Positions 46,571 through 57,401 of a stretch of DNA of 64,000 nucleotides are shown here, in pieces. The notes under the pieces are model-generated. The model did not search any database. It was not told where the DNA came from and saw only the letters and a list, made by a program, of their open reading frames with translations. Source of the DNA: Helichrysum umbraculigerum (lineage: Eukaryota; Streptophyta; Magnoliopsida; Asterales; Asteraceae); contig CATIUR010000004.1 of assembly GCA_949592205.1 (NCBI GenBank), forward strand, positions 84,419,337 through 84,483,336, given 5' to 3'. Each line of letters starts with the position of its first letter. Position 1 is the first letter of the stretch. A program made the position numbers and the translations under genes.

Positions 46571-48298
46571 CTATGAGGCTGGGGATCCCTGGTCAGGTGC
46601 ATCAGTATGCTGAGTAGGAGATGGTGCTGTAGATGGTCCTACGACTGACTGCTGGCCACTAGATACTCTCTGTCCCTGTTCTTCAGCATTGATCAGTTTG
46701 AGCTGAATCAATATGTCTCTGAGGGTAGCTGTTGGCAGTCTAATCGGATCAGTGTAGCCCCACTCTAGCAAAATAGCCGAAGTAACCCCTGCTTGCTCTA
46801 GTAAGGTCATGTAAGCCTGACGTAGCATGCTCTCTGTCGGTACAGCTGAGGAAGAGATCGGTCCCAAGTTTAATAGCATCCCGGAAGTGTCAAAAGATAC
46901 ATCATCCATGCCCACGTAGACTGTGTCAGCACGGTAAGATCCACTGGCGACTGGCTGGGCAGGATGAGGAATCACAGGTGCAGAAATCACTGGCTGAACT
47001 GCCGGTATCTCGGTCTCAACTGACTGGACCTGCTCTGGTACTGGTGTGGTCCGAATAGCGGGTGATGGTGTATGGGTGGTATGTGATGGGATGGATGTAT
47101 GTGGTGGTGCTATGGCTGGTGGTGGTGGACCGCATCGGTACATGTAAGGCTCTGGGTCAGGATTACCAAGTTTCCTGGAAATCAACAGCTGATGTGAACG
47201 GCTAACCTGAAGAGCATGCAAAAGGTAATACTGTGTCAGCGAGGTCACTGGATCTGTGTAGTGAACAGTAGCCTGAGCTGGTGGCTCGGTTGTCTCAGCT
47301 CCTCTATGCGGGACACTAGCATGAGTAGTAGGTGCTCGGGCTCTATCAGATGGGCCATCCTCAGTATCTGCAACAGGTGAGGATCCTCTAACACGCTTCC
47401 CAGGGAGACGACATCCTGGAATGATCTGTTTGGTGTTCTTCCATAGGCACTGTCTCTGCTCATCTACCTCAACAAGATGGATCAACTTGCAGTAGTCCAA
47501 GTTGAATGGCAAAAAACGAGAACAAACAGTAAACTCCTCAGTGTGGGCCTCAGTCAACAATCCCATACTATATAGCAATCTAGTAATAATCGACCCCATG
47601 AACATGTGCCTATCCATGTCTGTCTCACCCCCAAGTCTCTCAGCGATCAAGAAAGCAACATTCAGATTCTTTCCTCCTATGATTGCTTCCATGAACTTCA
47701 ACTCTTCGGCACTCACAGCTCCACCTTCCTTCTTTCCAAATATAGAACATGCTAACAACTTGTGAAGGATGTGATGAACCGGCTTGATGAACGTGGATGA
47801 CTTAACACAGCTCCTAAAGTTTGATCCTGCTAAATCCATCCAAATATCCTTATGGTTCCTGTTTGGTAGGCTGGAGATGTCTTGAACACTGTCTCTGAAC
47901 CATGCAGAGTTGACCTGAGACTCTGTATATAAACCAAGATACACTCCCAAGTCGGCAACTGAGATATGATGAATATGTTCCCGAAACCTGAATGAAATCT
48001 TTCTTTTGTCGGATACGCTCATTTTTGGATTCAACTAGTAAGTCATCATGAACTCTGTCACTACTTCTCGGTATGCATACTCATCTATATCGAAGAGACG
48101 GAGAAAGGCATTGTTCACTTGACCATCGGTCTCATACATCAACAAACTCTTCAACTCATCCCTGATCCCTAGCTTAATCATGTCTTTCCATACCACATAC
48201 CGATTACTGCCTATCGGTCGCTGCAACCACTGGCGAATGAGTGACCTATTCTTTGAAGATTTGGCCAAGTAGCTGAGTGAAGGTGGGCAATTTTTCAT
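46571..48298 (-). pseudogene. ATHILA ORF1-like protein of element C, one in-frame TAG
   Basis: The frame opens at ATG 48298 and reads 87 codons (ending ...EVVTEFMMTY). It meets TAG at 48035-48037 and continues in frame for about 487 codons to the stop at 46571. The N-terminal half has features of the plant ATHILA ORF1 retrotransposon family: IDEYAYREVVTEFM, then KISFRFREHIHHISVADLG with VYLGLY, and a W...P...KLL...MEA...NV region (roughly 47850-47600). The C-terminal half is low-complexity, rich in Pro, Thr, Ser and His. The same C-terminal region survives in element B (60626-60889). Function in the family is unknown; it lies where Athila elements carry their 3' (env-like) ORF. The minus strand has an acceptor-like tttatcacag directly before the ATG. 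The stop may mean decay or readthrough. Confidence 0.75.
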
Positions 48299-50273
48299 CT
48301 GTGATAAAAGACAAGAAAAGATTAGACCATAATAGTGATATATTAATGGATATGCTAAAGTACTTCCAAATTTTCAGAAAAAATTGGAAATGTAGGCTTT
48401 AGAAATGGGCATATCCAGAAATTTTAAAATTGCTAAACCTAACCGCAACCAATCACAAATCCAAAAAACTTTTATCAACTTATTGTCTAAATAAGGGTAA
48501 GTGGCACAAAGCTTCAAGTTCCTAGCATAATCAAAGCAAGTCAACAAGGTACCTAACTTAATTATCCCAAGCACTAGAAACTTAAATACTTCATGTTTAT
48601 GGTTAATCAATCTAAATGAGATTAAGTCCAAGGTCATATAATTACCTCAAGTAAATCAATTAATCATAAAAGGGCATATTACCAATTAAATATGCAATCC
48701 AACTTTCCGCAATTTTCAAAAGACATAAAACCGTTTTTACATGATTTCAAGCAAAGAATCGAAGTAAACTTATTTGACAAAATGGTAGTTTTTAGAAAAT
48801 GGCGTTTTTGTTGGTTTAATTTCAAAGTCATACACTTTATTAATTAAAGTGATAAACTTAAAAAAATGATTAAATGAACCGAAGCTTGTTTTGACAATTT
48901 TGTAAGCTTTTAAGTTTTAGAAAAGTCATAAACATGGTTTAAAAATAAAAGTTTTAATTAAAAATGATGTTTATGACGATTTTATCAAAAATTAGCTTAC
49001 TTTAATTACCAAAAACTAGCTTAACCATTTTCTAATTGCAAATGATCAATCAAAACATGTTAACCTATCATATTTAAGCATAACTCAATCAACAAAAGTC
49101 AACATAAGCAATTAATCAACCAAAAAGTCAAACTAGCCATAGTTCATCCAAAAAGTCAACACTTTAATCTCCAATCTTGCAATCAAGCCAACAAATCACT
49201 AGATTAAGCTTGTAATCATGTTAAGCATCAAGATAAGCATGAAATAACACTAAAGATTGCAACTTTTAACCATGAAATCTATGAAAATGAGTTACAAGCC
49301 CTAATTTTTAAAGTTTCATGAAAATCACAAAAGTAGGTCAAGAATTACCTTAAACTTGATGTAATGATGTTGTGGATGCAAGAAAGATCATAAAATGATG
49401 AATATTGAGCTTGGAATCATGCAAAATGGTTGAGTAATGGAGATTTGGTGATGTGGTGATGGTGGCCGACGGTTTGGGGTAGGGGAGGAGGAAGAATATG
49501 AAGTTTTTTATGATTTTGTCTTATGTGAGTGGCTAAAATCCTATTTATACCCTTTCAAATGTACGCGATTTAAAATTTGCGAAAGATACGAAACATACAA
49601 GTAAAATTTCAAAGTTTAAAAATTTTTAATAAAACAATTTTAAAAAGTATGTTCGTAATTTTCTGAATCTTTACGCGCAGTCTGAAAAGATATTGCGAAT
49701 CGTATGCGAAATCGTATACGTTTTTATTTAAAACAAGACAATCTTTTTGTGTTCTTCAAAATCCAAGACAAATTCAAAATTGATTTTTCAAAATTTAAAA
49801 ATAAACTTTTTCGAACTTTCTGAAAATGTCTGAAATTCATTACTTGTCGCACGAATTTGAATTTTAAAAGAACGTTTTCTTGTGTTTTTAAATGCAAGCT
49901 TTTAAATTTAAAAATAAACCACTAATATTACTTAGCCTAAATACTTTAAAATAAAACTAAATTAACTAAAGTTTGGGTTGCCTCCCAAAAAGCGCTTGGT
50001 TAAAGTCGGTAGCTCGACTTTTGGACAAATTTATTGAGTATTGCCCAAGAGCAATTGTTTAAGTGAATTTGGTGCTCTTGGTTGAGGGAAAGTGTAGCGA
50101 GGAATAAAGTCACAAGTGAGAATCTTAATGACAGAATCAACTAGGTCTGCGGGATGTAACGAGAATCGTTCGTGTTCAGTGAGAAACATACGTTCCTTTT
50201 TGCCTAAATCCAGAAGATTGTCAATAAACTTGTTAAATTCCTTTCTAACTTTCCTAGGGTTTGAAATTCCGTT
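48299..50273 (-). other. 2-kb non-coding gap between the two ORFs of element C
   Basis: AT-rich with no ORF, where an autonomous Athila element would have pol. At 49972-50000 the minus strand has CCAAGCGCTTTTTGGGAGGC, which I recall as a common block downstream of the polyprotein gene in Athila/Tat elements, so the pol deletion probably lies to its right (towards 50274). Acceptor-like tttatcacag at the left end (48299-48310). Confidence 0.6.
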
Positions 50274-51500
50274 TCATAACCCGTCATCTATATGGTTTAA
50301 GTCATGAAGAAGCATTCCTAGGGTTTGTTGAAATTTCCATTCTTCTCTCGAATCGGGATCTCCGGTGGTAGTGTGAACTGACTCCGTGATTTCTTCGATT
50401 AAAGATGTTTGTGAAACGGTGAAAGGAAATTTTGACTGAGCAAATAACAAAGTGAGTGAGACGTTAATATCCTTCCTTCCAGCAAAGAAAGCAGCTTCCA
50501 TGTTATCGTCAGTGGCTCCAGGGAATATCTCTAACAACTTGTTGATCATGTAAGTAGCGGGGTTAACGAAAAATGGAATTTTATCAGAAATGACGAGAGA
50601 AATAGCGGGATCTTTGCTGATCCAGAACTCAAGCTCATAAATCAAAGCCGCAACATAACGATTAATTAGGGTTTGGGAAACCGGTTGATAATCGGTGCAG
50701 GCGAATAGGTCCATTAGTAGGTCTATTTCTGATTTAAGCTTTAATTCTTGCTCTCGATAATGTGTGAAGATACCTTCCTCCTTTTGATTTGGAAGATGGT
50801 GGAGAATACCAACCTGTTTCTTTATCCTACGAGCGACTTCTCTTTGTTCAACCGAAAAAGGAAAGTCAGACGTTTTGAGTTGTCTGGCAAATGCCCGACA
50901 AACATCCAATCTCCTATCAGGATCAAAAGAGTTACCTACGTAGCGTATATTTTCTTCAGGTTTGATTGGTAAAGTCCTATCAACAACACGATAGATGGTG
51001 TACTCAGGTTCGGGTACAAGGTTCAAAAAGATAGGTGATTTTGGAGGGTATTCGTAAACTTCTTCATCCCAGGGTGGAAGACGTTCTTCAACGGGTGGAA
51101 AACGAAAGGGTTGAAGATGTTCAGAGTTACTCTCGACAAAACCAGATGAAGTAGGGAATTGAAAGAAGTTTTCTAAGGAATATGAAATCTCAGGAGCAGG
51201 TATAACCTGATAGCTTAGAATGCTAGATGCAGAAGTTGAGATCTTCTGATGAGAATCATGGGTTCCTAAGTCAAGGTCTAAGAATTGCCCTATGGTTCTA
51301 GATTCATCGTCTGAATTAGCGGAGATAACTTCGGAAGAGGATAAAGATGAAGAGTAGACTTCAGATTCCAACTCTTGTTCTAAGCAGGCGAAGAACTCAA
51401 CGTCATCCATGGCCATCATTTCTTCGGACGTCTTGAGGGCGAGTGGAGAAATGGGGCTAGACGGAATTGAATCATAGAAAGATGTTTTTGTATTTTTCAT
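50274..51500 (-). CDS. Unclassified 408-aa ORF of element C
   Basis: An intact 408-codon ORF starting 131 bases inside the PBS, i.e. in the gag position. I do not recognise it as gag: there is no CCHC knuckle, no TWW motif and no protease. The N-terminal ~110 residues are acidic and Ser-rich (SLSSSEVISANSDDES), followed by a Pro-rich stretch (PPVEERLPPWDEE). The C-terminal half is helical (QREVARRIKKQVG, EQELKLKSEIDLLMDLF). Around residues 295-360 the pattern W...P-x6-KLL...MEA...NV (FWISKDP, FVNPATYMINKLL, MEAAFFAGRKDINV) echoes the ATHILA-like ORF downstream. An open frame of this length in an element without pol suggests that it was maintained. Confidence 0.75.
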   Translation of the reverse strand: MKNTKTSFYDSIPSSPISPLALKTSEEMMAMDDVEFFACLEQELESEVYSSSLSSSEVISANSDDESRTIGQFLDLDLGTHDSHQKISTSASSILSYQVIPAPEISYSLENFFQFPTSSGFVESNSEHLQPFRFPPVEERLPPWDEEVYEYPPKSPIFLNLVPEPEYTIYRVVDRTLPIKPEENIRYVGNSFDPDRRLDVCRAFARQLKTSDFPFSVEQREVARRIKKQVGILHHLPNQKEEGIFTHYREQELKLKSEIDLLMDLFACTDYQPVSQTLINRYVAALIYELEFWISKDPAISLVISDKIPFFVNPATYMINKLLEIFPGATDDNMEAAFFAGRKDINVSLTLLFAQSKFPFTVSQTSLIEEITESVHTTTGDPDSREEWKFQQTLGMLLHDLNHIDDGL

Positions 51501-51630
51501 TTTTGATTAAACTATCTAAATTATTCTAAAGAAAGCAGATAACTACCAACTAAGTTTGAGAAAACCTAATTGGAAAGGATCTCCTAAAAGCTAGAATATC
51601 TAAGGCGGCTTCAAATCGTAACGCTCTTCG

Positions 51631-51655
51631 ATCCCCGGCAGCGGCGCCAAAAACT
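51631..51655 (-). promoter_or_regulatory. Primer binding site (tRNA-Asp type) of element C
   Basis: On the minus strand the 5' LTR end CGACA is followed by AGTTTT and TGGCGCCGCTGCCGGGGAT. This is the tRNA-Asp-complementary PBS of Athila/Tat-group elements. Confidence 0.88.
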
Positions 51656-54040
51656 TGTCGCGGCTCCTATCGGTCGGTCGGATTTAACTCCGGTCGTTGT
51701 TCCAACAGCAACAGAAGCGGCGGACAGTGAGTTTTAAATTTGTATGAGCTGGGGCTCAAACTATAAGTACTACCTACCTTGGGAGCAAGCAGTAAGTATA
51801 ACTTGAGGTCGTTCTTAAATCGGAGCGAATTGAAATAAAGCGGGTCACCAAAGATTATGGTCGCAATTAGGATGGGGGTAGGTAGATTGATTTTGGATTG
51901 ATTTGGTTTTCTAATTTTCCTAAGTGCAGAAAAGTAAATAACGAGAAATGAAATTAGGGTTTAAGCAGACAGGTAGAGATGTGATTGCTGAAACTTGGAT
52001 ACTAGGGTTTCGGGATGATATTCATTATAAAATTGATTGGAGATTTACCAGATTAAGAGTAGACATACTTTCGGTGTAAACACTAGGACCCTACGTTCAG
52101 GTGAAACCCTAGAAACATATGTCACTGGAATCCTAGGTTATCATGATTCTGATCAGATCAGGCTGTTTTCAAACCCTCCTGAGCCTTTGCTTAACTAAGA
52201 CAAAGTCACCCTAAATGTTCTAGGGATCAGGCATAAGGCAACATACCGCAATTGTATTTACTGACCTTTCTTAACACCTAATCGTCTATTTACTTTTATT
52301 ATAGCAAATACTGATTGTATCCTGTGTAAACTATTGGTGTGATTAGGGTTTTGCATGTCGAGGTATATGATTGACACTACCCTGTATTATTTCTATTGAA
52401 GCACATATTTAACCATCATAAATATAGACCCTCCTTTACGATCAGGTGTTCATCCCTAGGAATAATCACGGTGTACAGGGCAATTAGGCATTTCCACAGT
52501 GTTCCAAACCCTAGATGTACTGACGGTGTACTGGGCATTTAAGCATTTCCACAGTGTTCCAGATCTTAGGTGTACTAACGGTGTACAGTGCAACAAGCAT
52601 TTCCACAGCTTTGATTCCTAGACCACAGTTCTAGAAGGTTCACTTCTAGGTAATTCACGATGAAACAATCCATGGCATTTCCTTAGCTTCCACGTATTTG
52701 TACTCCACACGAGGTGTTTCCAACGCTATACGAAGTACCGTGCCCTTTAAAGGAAAGTTCATAGTTTCATACTGTAACTGGAGATAACTGTATATTCATA
52801 GTATTAGGGTTGATCAGATCCTATCCTAGGGCAACAGTCACGTGAAAGTCTGGAAAGGGTGATGAGAGACTAGATCTATATTCAGGATAAGCTTAACTAG
52901 ATACACAGCATAACAATTTCCAATCGTATAAATGAAACATTAATTTAACATCATCCCTACTCCTAATATCTACATTTCAACAATCACAATATTAAACTAC
53001 TCTATAAACATGGCAATATCCAGAATACAAACTGAAATAACATAAAGCACAAGCATTATAACAGTAAGTAAAGTTTAGATATCACCGGGAATACAGCAGC
53101 GTAATACTGAGGATTACAATTAGTATGAACTTGAAAAGCTCGTTACAACAAGATTACCAAGCTAAAACTTCCTCTAGACTCGAACCGTAAGCTCAACCCT
53201 AACCTTTCTCCTCTAACTCCTAAGAGTAGTGCTAGAGAGAGAAAGTTAGAGAGAGAAAGTGAAAGAAAATGAGAGAAATGAAAATGAGAGAAATGTGAAA
53301 GTGTGTGAATGTGTTAAGATGTGTAAAATGAGGAGGGGTGATCCCCTATTTATAGGCAAAGCTCAAAAATCAGCCGTACAACTTGCAAAACAGCACGTAC
53401 AAGCAAACGAAGCAGCATACGGGGGCAAGGGGGCCATATACGGCCTTGGTAGGGCCGTATACGGTGTATACAAGGCTGTATACGGTCTGTATAGGGCCGT
53501 ATACGGTTCCCTAGGCCGTATACGGTTCCCTAGGCCGTATACGGTGTCCGTCTGATTTCGTACGTTGCTTAAAACGCGCGTATCTCCTTCGTTATGAGTC
53601 CGTTTGACCTGATTCTTTCGACTGTGTCTTCGTAATTCCATTACGCTTCTAATGATGCCAACTTCACTGAAATTGGATGTGTATAGCTCAAGCATAGCCT
53701 AAATGACTTTATAGGGTCTGATACTGCTCAGTCTTCTCCGTTCTTTATCCGATTTGCATGATTCTTGATTTTACCGTCTCGATTTTACCTGTTTTATCAT
53801 ATGATAAAGTTAGAATGTGATCTATATAAGGTAAATGAGGCCGGAGGATTTTGTGCACGTTTATTCGCCCTGATTTGCTTGTTATTTGGACATTTTAGGT
53901 GATTTTTGCAGCAACGCCTATATTTAGACCACTTTAGTGAATTTTAGTAAATAATGATCATTTTGGAATGTTTTCACTAAAGATACGTCCAAAAAGTGCG
54001 GAATATTGCCCTTAAAAACATGACTATTTGAGTCACACCA
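51656..54040 (-). repeat. 5' LTR of element C
   Basis: Plus-strand borders tgtcgcggctcct and ...gagtcacacca (54040), followed by tagag. TATA box at 53345-53356 (minus) with six to seven CCGTATACGG-type words upstream (53428-53545). Same 57-bp repeat block (52463-52610) as in the 3' LTR. Confidence 0.92.
53345..53545 (-). promoter_or_regulatory. LTR promoter of C (5' copy): TATA box and palindromic repeats
   Basis: Minus-strand CCTATAAATAGG with palindromic GGCCGTATACGG words upstream. One more unit ('ccctaggccgtatacggtt') than in the 3' LTR, so the array changes in copy number. Confidence 0.6.
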
Positions 54041-54739
54041 TAGAGTCTTGAAAACTTCAATACAATAAAATTCCCAAGCTATAGCTATCTTCCCCTGTAA
54101 CACCCCCAAATTTCGGGTTGCGGAAGCGGTCGGGTCGTGGTGCTACCAAATCAAATATCACAAGCACAAAGGTATATAATGAACGACTCTAAATGAGACA
54201 TTCGAAAATAGTTATACATTTCCAAAATAAAGAGTTTACAATGATACGAGTTCGCAAAATAATTTCAATACATAATTTGAAATACAAAGGTTATGCAAGG
54301 AAATCCAGGTTTTTGAAAACATGCAACTCGAGCTAGCATAGCTTGTAGTACTCCTAATCCTGCTGGCACCTGAGAACACATGCTAAAACGAGTCAGCTAT
54401 AAAGCTGGTGAGTTCATAGGTTAGTTAAGCAAAACATGAAGTATAAACCGTGTGTATTTTAATAGTAGTTCGTAAACTCTATTTGAAAACTGTCATGTAT
54501 TATTATCGTGTCCCTTTTTGTGAAATCGATATGAAAGTTGCCATAACCTCGTAACCTAATCCGATAGGTTTAGTTTCTAATGTGTTCTCCAAGTGTTTCC
54601 GTGTATGTACTACCTTTCGGAGTAGCACGCTACCAGACCCTATGATCGTAACTCATGGTGGTTTCTAGAGGCAGTACTACGTACTCAAGGACCTATCAGG
54701 TTGTCATGCACGTGTATATGAATCGAGTGTGACACTACG

Positions 54740-55520
54740 TACCCAACTGTGTAACTACGTATGTATAAGTGTATCGAGTGTAGCACCACGTGCTCAGTCA
54801 GGTCACCGGGTGTGCATACAAAGGGTATGTGTATCTATAATGGGCGTACATGTAAACAGTAATTGGTTGCGGCACATCGTGCCCAGTAGAGTAATCGTGT
54901 ATGCATATAAGTGTACATACTTAAGATAAATCGAGTGTGGCACTCCGTGCCCGGTAGTGTAATCAAGTATGCATATAAAGTGTACATGTAACTATAACAA
55001 GTATACATGCATAAAGTAGTCGAGTCTGGCACCTCGTGCCCAGTAGAATAGTCGTATATGCATATGGGGTCTACACGTAACTATACAAGTATACGTGCAT
55101 AGTAGTAATCAGGTATGGCACCTCGTGCCCAGTAGAGTAAGTGTATATGCATATAAAGTGTACATGTAACTCTAAGAAGTCTACATGTATATCGGAAGTA
55201 GCACCTAGAGCCCGGAAGTAGCTCATCGAGCCCGGAAGTAGCACAGCGTGCCCGGAAGTAGCACAACGTGCCCGGAAGTAGCACAACGTGCCCGGAAGTA
55301 GCTAAGCGAGCCCGGAAGTAGCACAGCGTGCCAATCAGTATATGCATATAAGTGTACATGTACCTATCTCTAGCGTACATGCAGTAGAAATCAAGTGTGA
55401 CACATCGTGTCCAGTAGTATCATCAAGTATGCATATAAATGTACATGTACCTATATCTAGCGTACATGCAGTAGTAATCGTGTTTGGCACCACGTGCCCA
55501 AAAGTGTATGCATATAATTA
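54740..55520. repeat. Complex repeats in solo LTR D, with 20-bp array at 55194-55331
   Basis: About 90-120 base units with 'gtatgcatataaagtgtacatgtaac' landmarks and 'ggcac(c/a)tcgtgcccagtag' words recur at least six times. In the middle are seven tight copies of 'cccggaagtagcacaacgtg'. Confidence 0.85.
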
Positions 55521-56256
55521 GTAAGTACGATTATAGCACAATGTTAGACCAGTGGATTACCCTATGGTAATATTGTAAATGTAATTCAAAAGAGTACCTA
55601 CCGTTGTCTCACAACAGTCAGGTATAATACAGTGTAACCAAGTTTGTAAGTGTTCCCCTTAGATAATAGTATGTAGCATAATGTGCCTAAGTATGTGTAA
55701 TCATCACTTAGCTGTTTTGGGAAATAGTATAAATGTGTTCCACTAATGTGCGCTACCATCGCGTATTCGTAGTCTCAAACTTAACAAGAAGGTTGGTGCC
55801 CCTAGGCACGGTTTACTCGAAGGCTAGCATGAAACTAGTAATTGTAGATCATAGGTGTAAGGAATCCAATAGTCCTTAGAAAGTCGTACCTGTTCAAGTC
55901 TAAGCATTTCCAAACCTTGGGATAATTAATACCCTAAAGTATTTTAGGACAGTTCATCAATGTTAATACATGCCATGTTTATCAAGAAAGTCGGTTACCC
56001 ATTTTGTTTAATCCATAAACAATGAAAGCAAGTAAAACGGAAGCATGTATCTCACCCCAAAATCAGTAAAACAGTTGAAAGAGTGGGGCTATGAACTCAC
56101 CTGTGAGTTGTCAGCGATCCTACGATACGTGTGTTGTCCGAATGATAACCTCCTAGCGTTCTAAACACGTGAGGTTATATAAGTAAGAGACAAATCAGTT
56201 TGTCCAAGCGAGTTGTGTAAATATTCATTTGTCGTTCAGGTTTGGAAACCGTGTAC

Positions 56257-56343
56257 GGGGGTCCGGGGGCAGCGCCCCTGGTAGCGGGGTCCAAGGGGTG
56301 GCAACCCCTGGCGATGTCCAAGGGGCAGAGCCCCTGGCTGGGG
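56257..56343. repeat. Three consecutive G/C-rich hairpins in solo LTR D
   Basis: Three units of the shape tccaaGGGG-n-CCCCTgg (gggggcagcgcccctgg, aaggggtggcaacccctgg, aaggggcagagcccctgg), each a small hairpin and all in tandem. Confidence 0.8.
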
Positions 56344-56434
56344 TCGAGCTGCCAGATCAGCTTGGAAAATTTTTATTTATGCTTATATTGCTTTAACAAA
56401 AACACATCAGAAATTTAAATTCGTTCATTACGCG

Positions 56435-56700
56435 AACCTGACTCGCAGGTCAGTTCGCAAGGTCAGTTCATAGAGTCAGCTCGCAAGACATGGTCGACTC
56501 GCAAGTCTCGTCTCGCAGCTCAACTCAGTTTGCGGGTCGAGTCGCTTCGCAACTCGGTTTGCAGACAAGTCGGTTCGCAAGTCAACTCGCAACTTAGTTC
56601 GGCTCGCAAGCCAGTTCAGTTCACAGATTTCGGATAAGGTTTCGCGAGTTGAGTTCGGATAAGGTTTTGCGAATCGAGTTCATCTCGATTCGCACGACGA
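56435..56700. repeat. TCGCAA/TTCGCAG-type repeats in solo LTR D
   Basis: Irregular units of 10-20 bases centred on 'ctcgcaagtc', 'gttcgcaggtcag' and 'gttcgcaactc', about fifteen in 265 bases, in the leader region between the G/C hairpins and the donor-like TTGGTAAGAAAT. Confidence 0.75.
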
Positions 56701-57342
56701 ACTGATGCAAAAATGGGGACGGATTTCGAGTGTAAAACATTTTTTTAACTGATTTCTTAGATATATTCTTGTTGTGTGAACTCAATAACATGTTAATACT
56801 TACGATTTCAAGTAAAATTAACAACAAGGTGCGGATTTCTTACCAAATATAAAATGGAACCGAAAATAATTAAGATCATGGTGAAATCGTGATGATGATG
56901 AAGAACAAGATGGTGGTATCGTTGTTGTTCCTTTCTAGCTTCCTTTTGGTTGATGATTTCCGAAAATGGTGGTGCCTTCGGTGGTGGTGCCGGGAGAGAG
57001 GGATGGGTGTGTTTGGTGACTGAGATGAAGATGAAGAAATGAAATGAAATGGAAAAGAGGGGTGGATGGATTGGCTTATACCAAAAAGGGGGAGAAGTAG
57101 GAGGCTTCCGTCCCCAATACACAGTACAAAATGCCCGTGTTTGTTTTCCCCGATCGTATAAAAATGTATTGTTTTCGATTCTAAAAATTTATTAATAACC
57201 TTGAGAAATGTTTTCGAGTGAAAGTATTTTATAAAAAACTATTTTGAAATTAAAATTCAATAACTCAATTTTGCGTCCTTTCAGATTCTATTTAAAATGA
57301 TTATTAAATAATCATTCTATGTTATGTATATATATAGTTATA

Positions 57343-57343
57343 G

Positions 57344-57396
<53 letters not shown>
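57343..57396. repeat. (TA)n microsatellite
   Basis: An uninterrupted TA run of about 53 bases close to the promoter-side border of solo LTR D. Confidence 0.9.

Positions 57397-57401
<5 letters not shown>

Larger units (their letters stand above)
41838..54040 (-). mobile_element. Element C, complete pol-less Athila/Tat-like LTR element
   Basis: A 12.2-kb minus-strand element with two LTRs (2,385 and 2,356 bases), flanked by a perfect target duplication tagag (41833-41837 and 54041-54045). The PBS complementary to tRNA-Asp (TGGCGCCGCTGCCGGGGAT) follows the 5' LTR after the spacer AGTTTT. The 3' LTR is preceded by the hairpin GTTGCTTGAGGACAAGCAAC and the purine run AAGTGTGGGA, hallmarks of the Athila/Tat group. 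I could not find gag zinc knuckles, protease, RT, RNase H or integrase. Instead there are an unclassified 408-codon ORF near the PBS and an ATHILA-ORF1-like ORF in the 3' half. It must be mobilised by another element, yet its near-identical LTRs show recent movement. Confidence 0.9.

Noticed and set aside
55071..55380. Minus-strand frames with repeated 'CYFRARCATSG'
   Set aside because: Produced by the 20-bp tandem array of solo LTR D.
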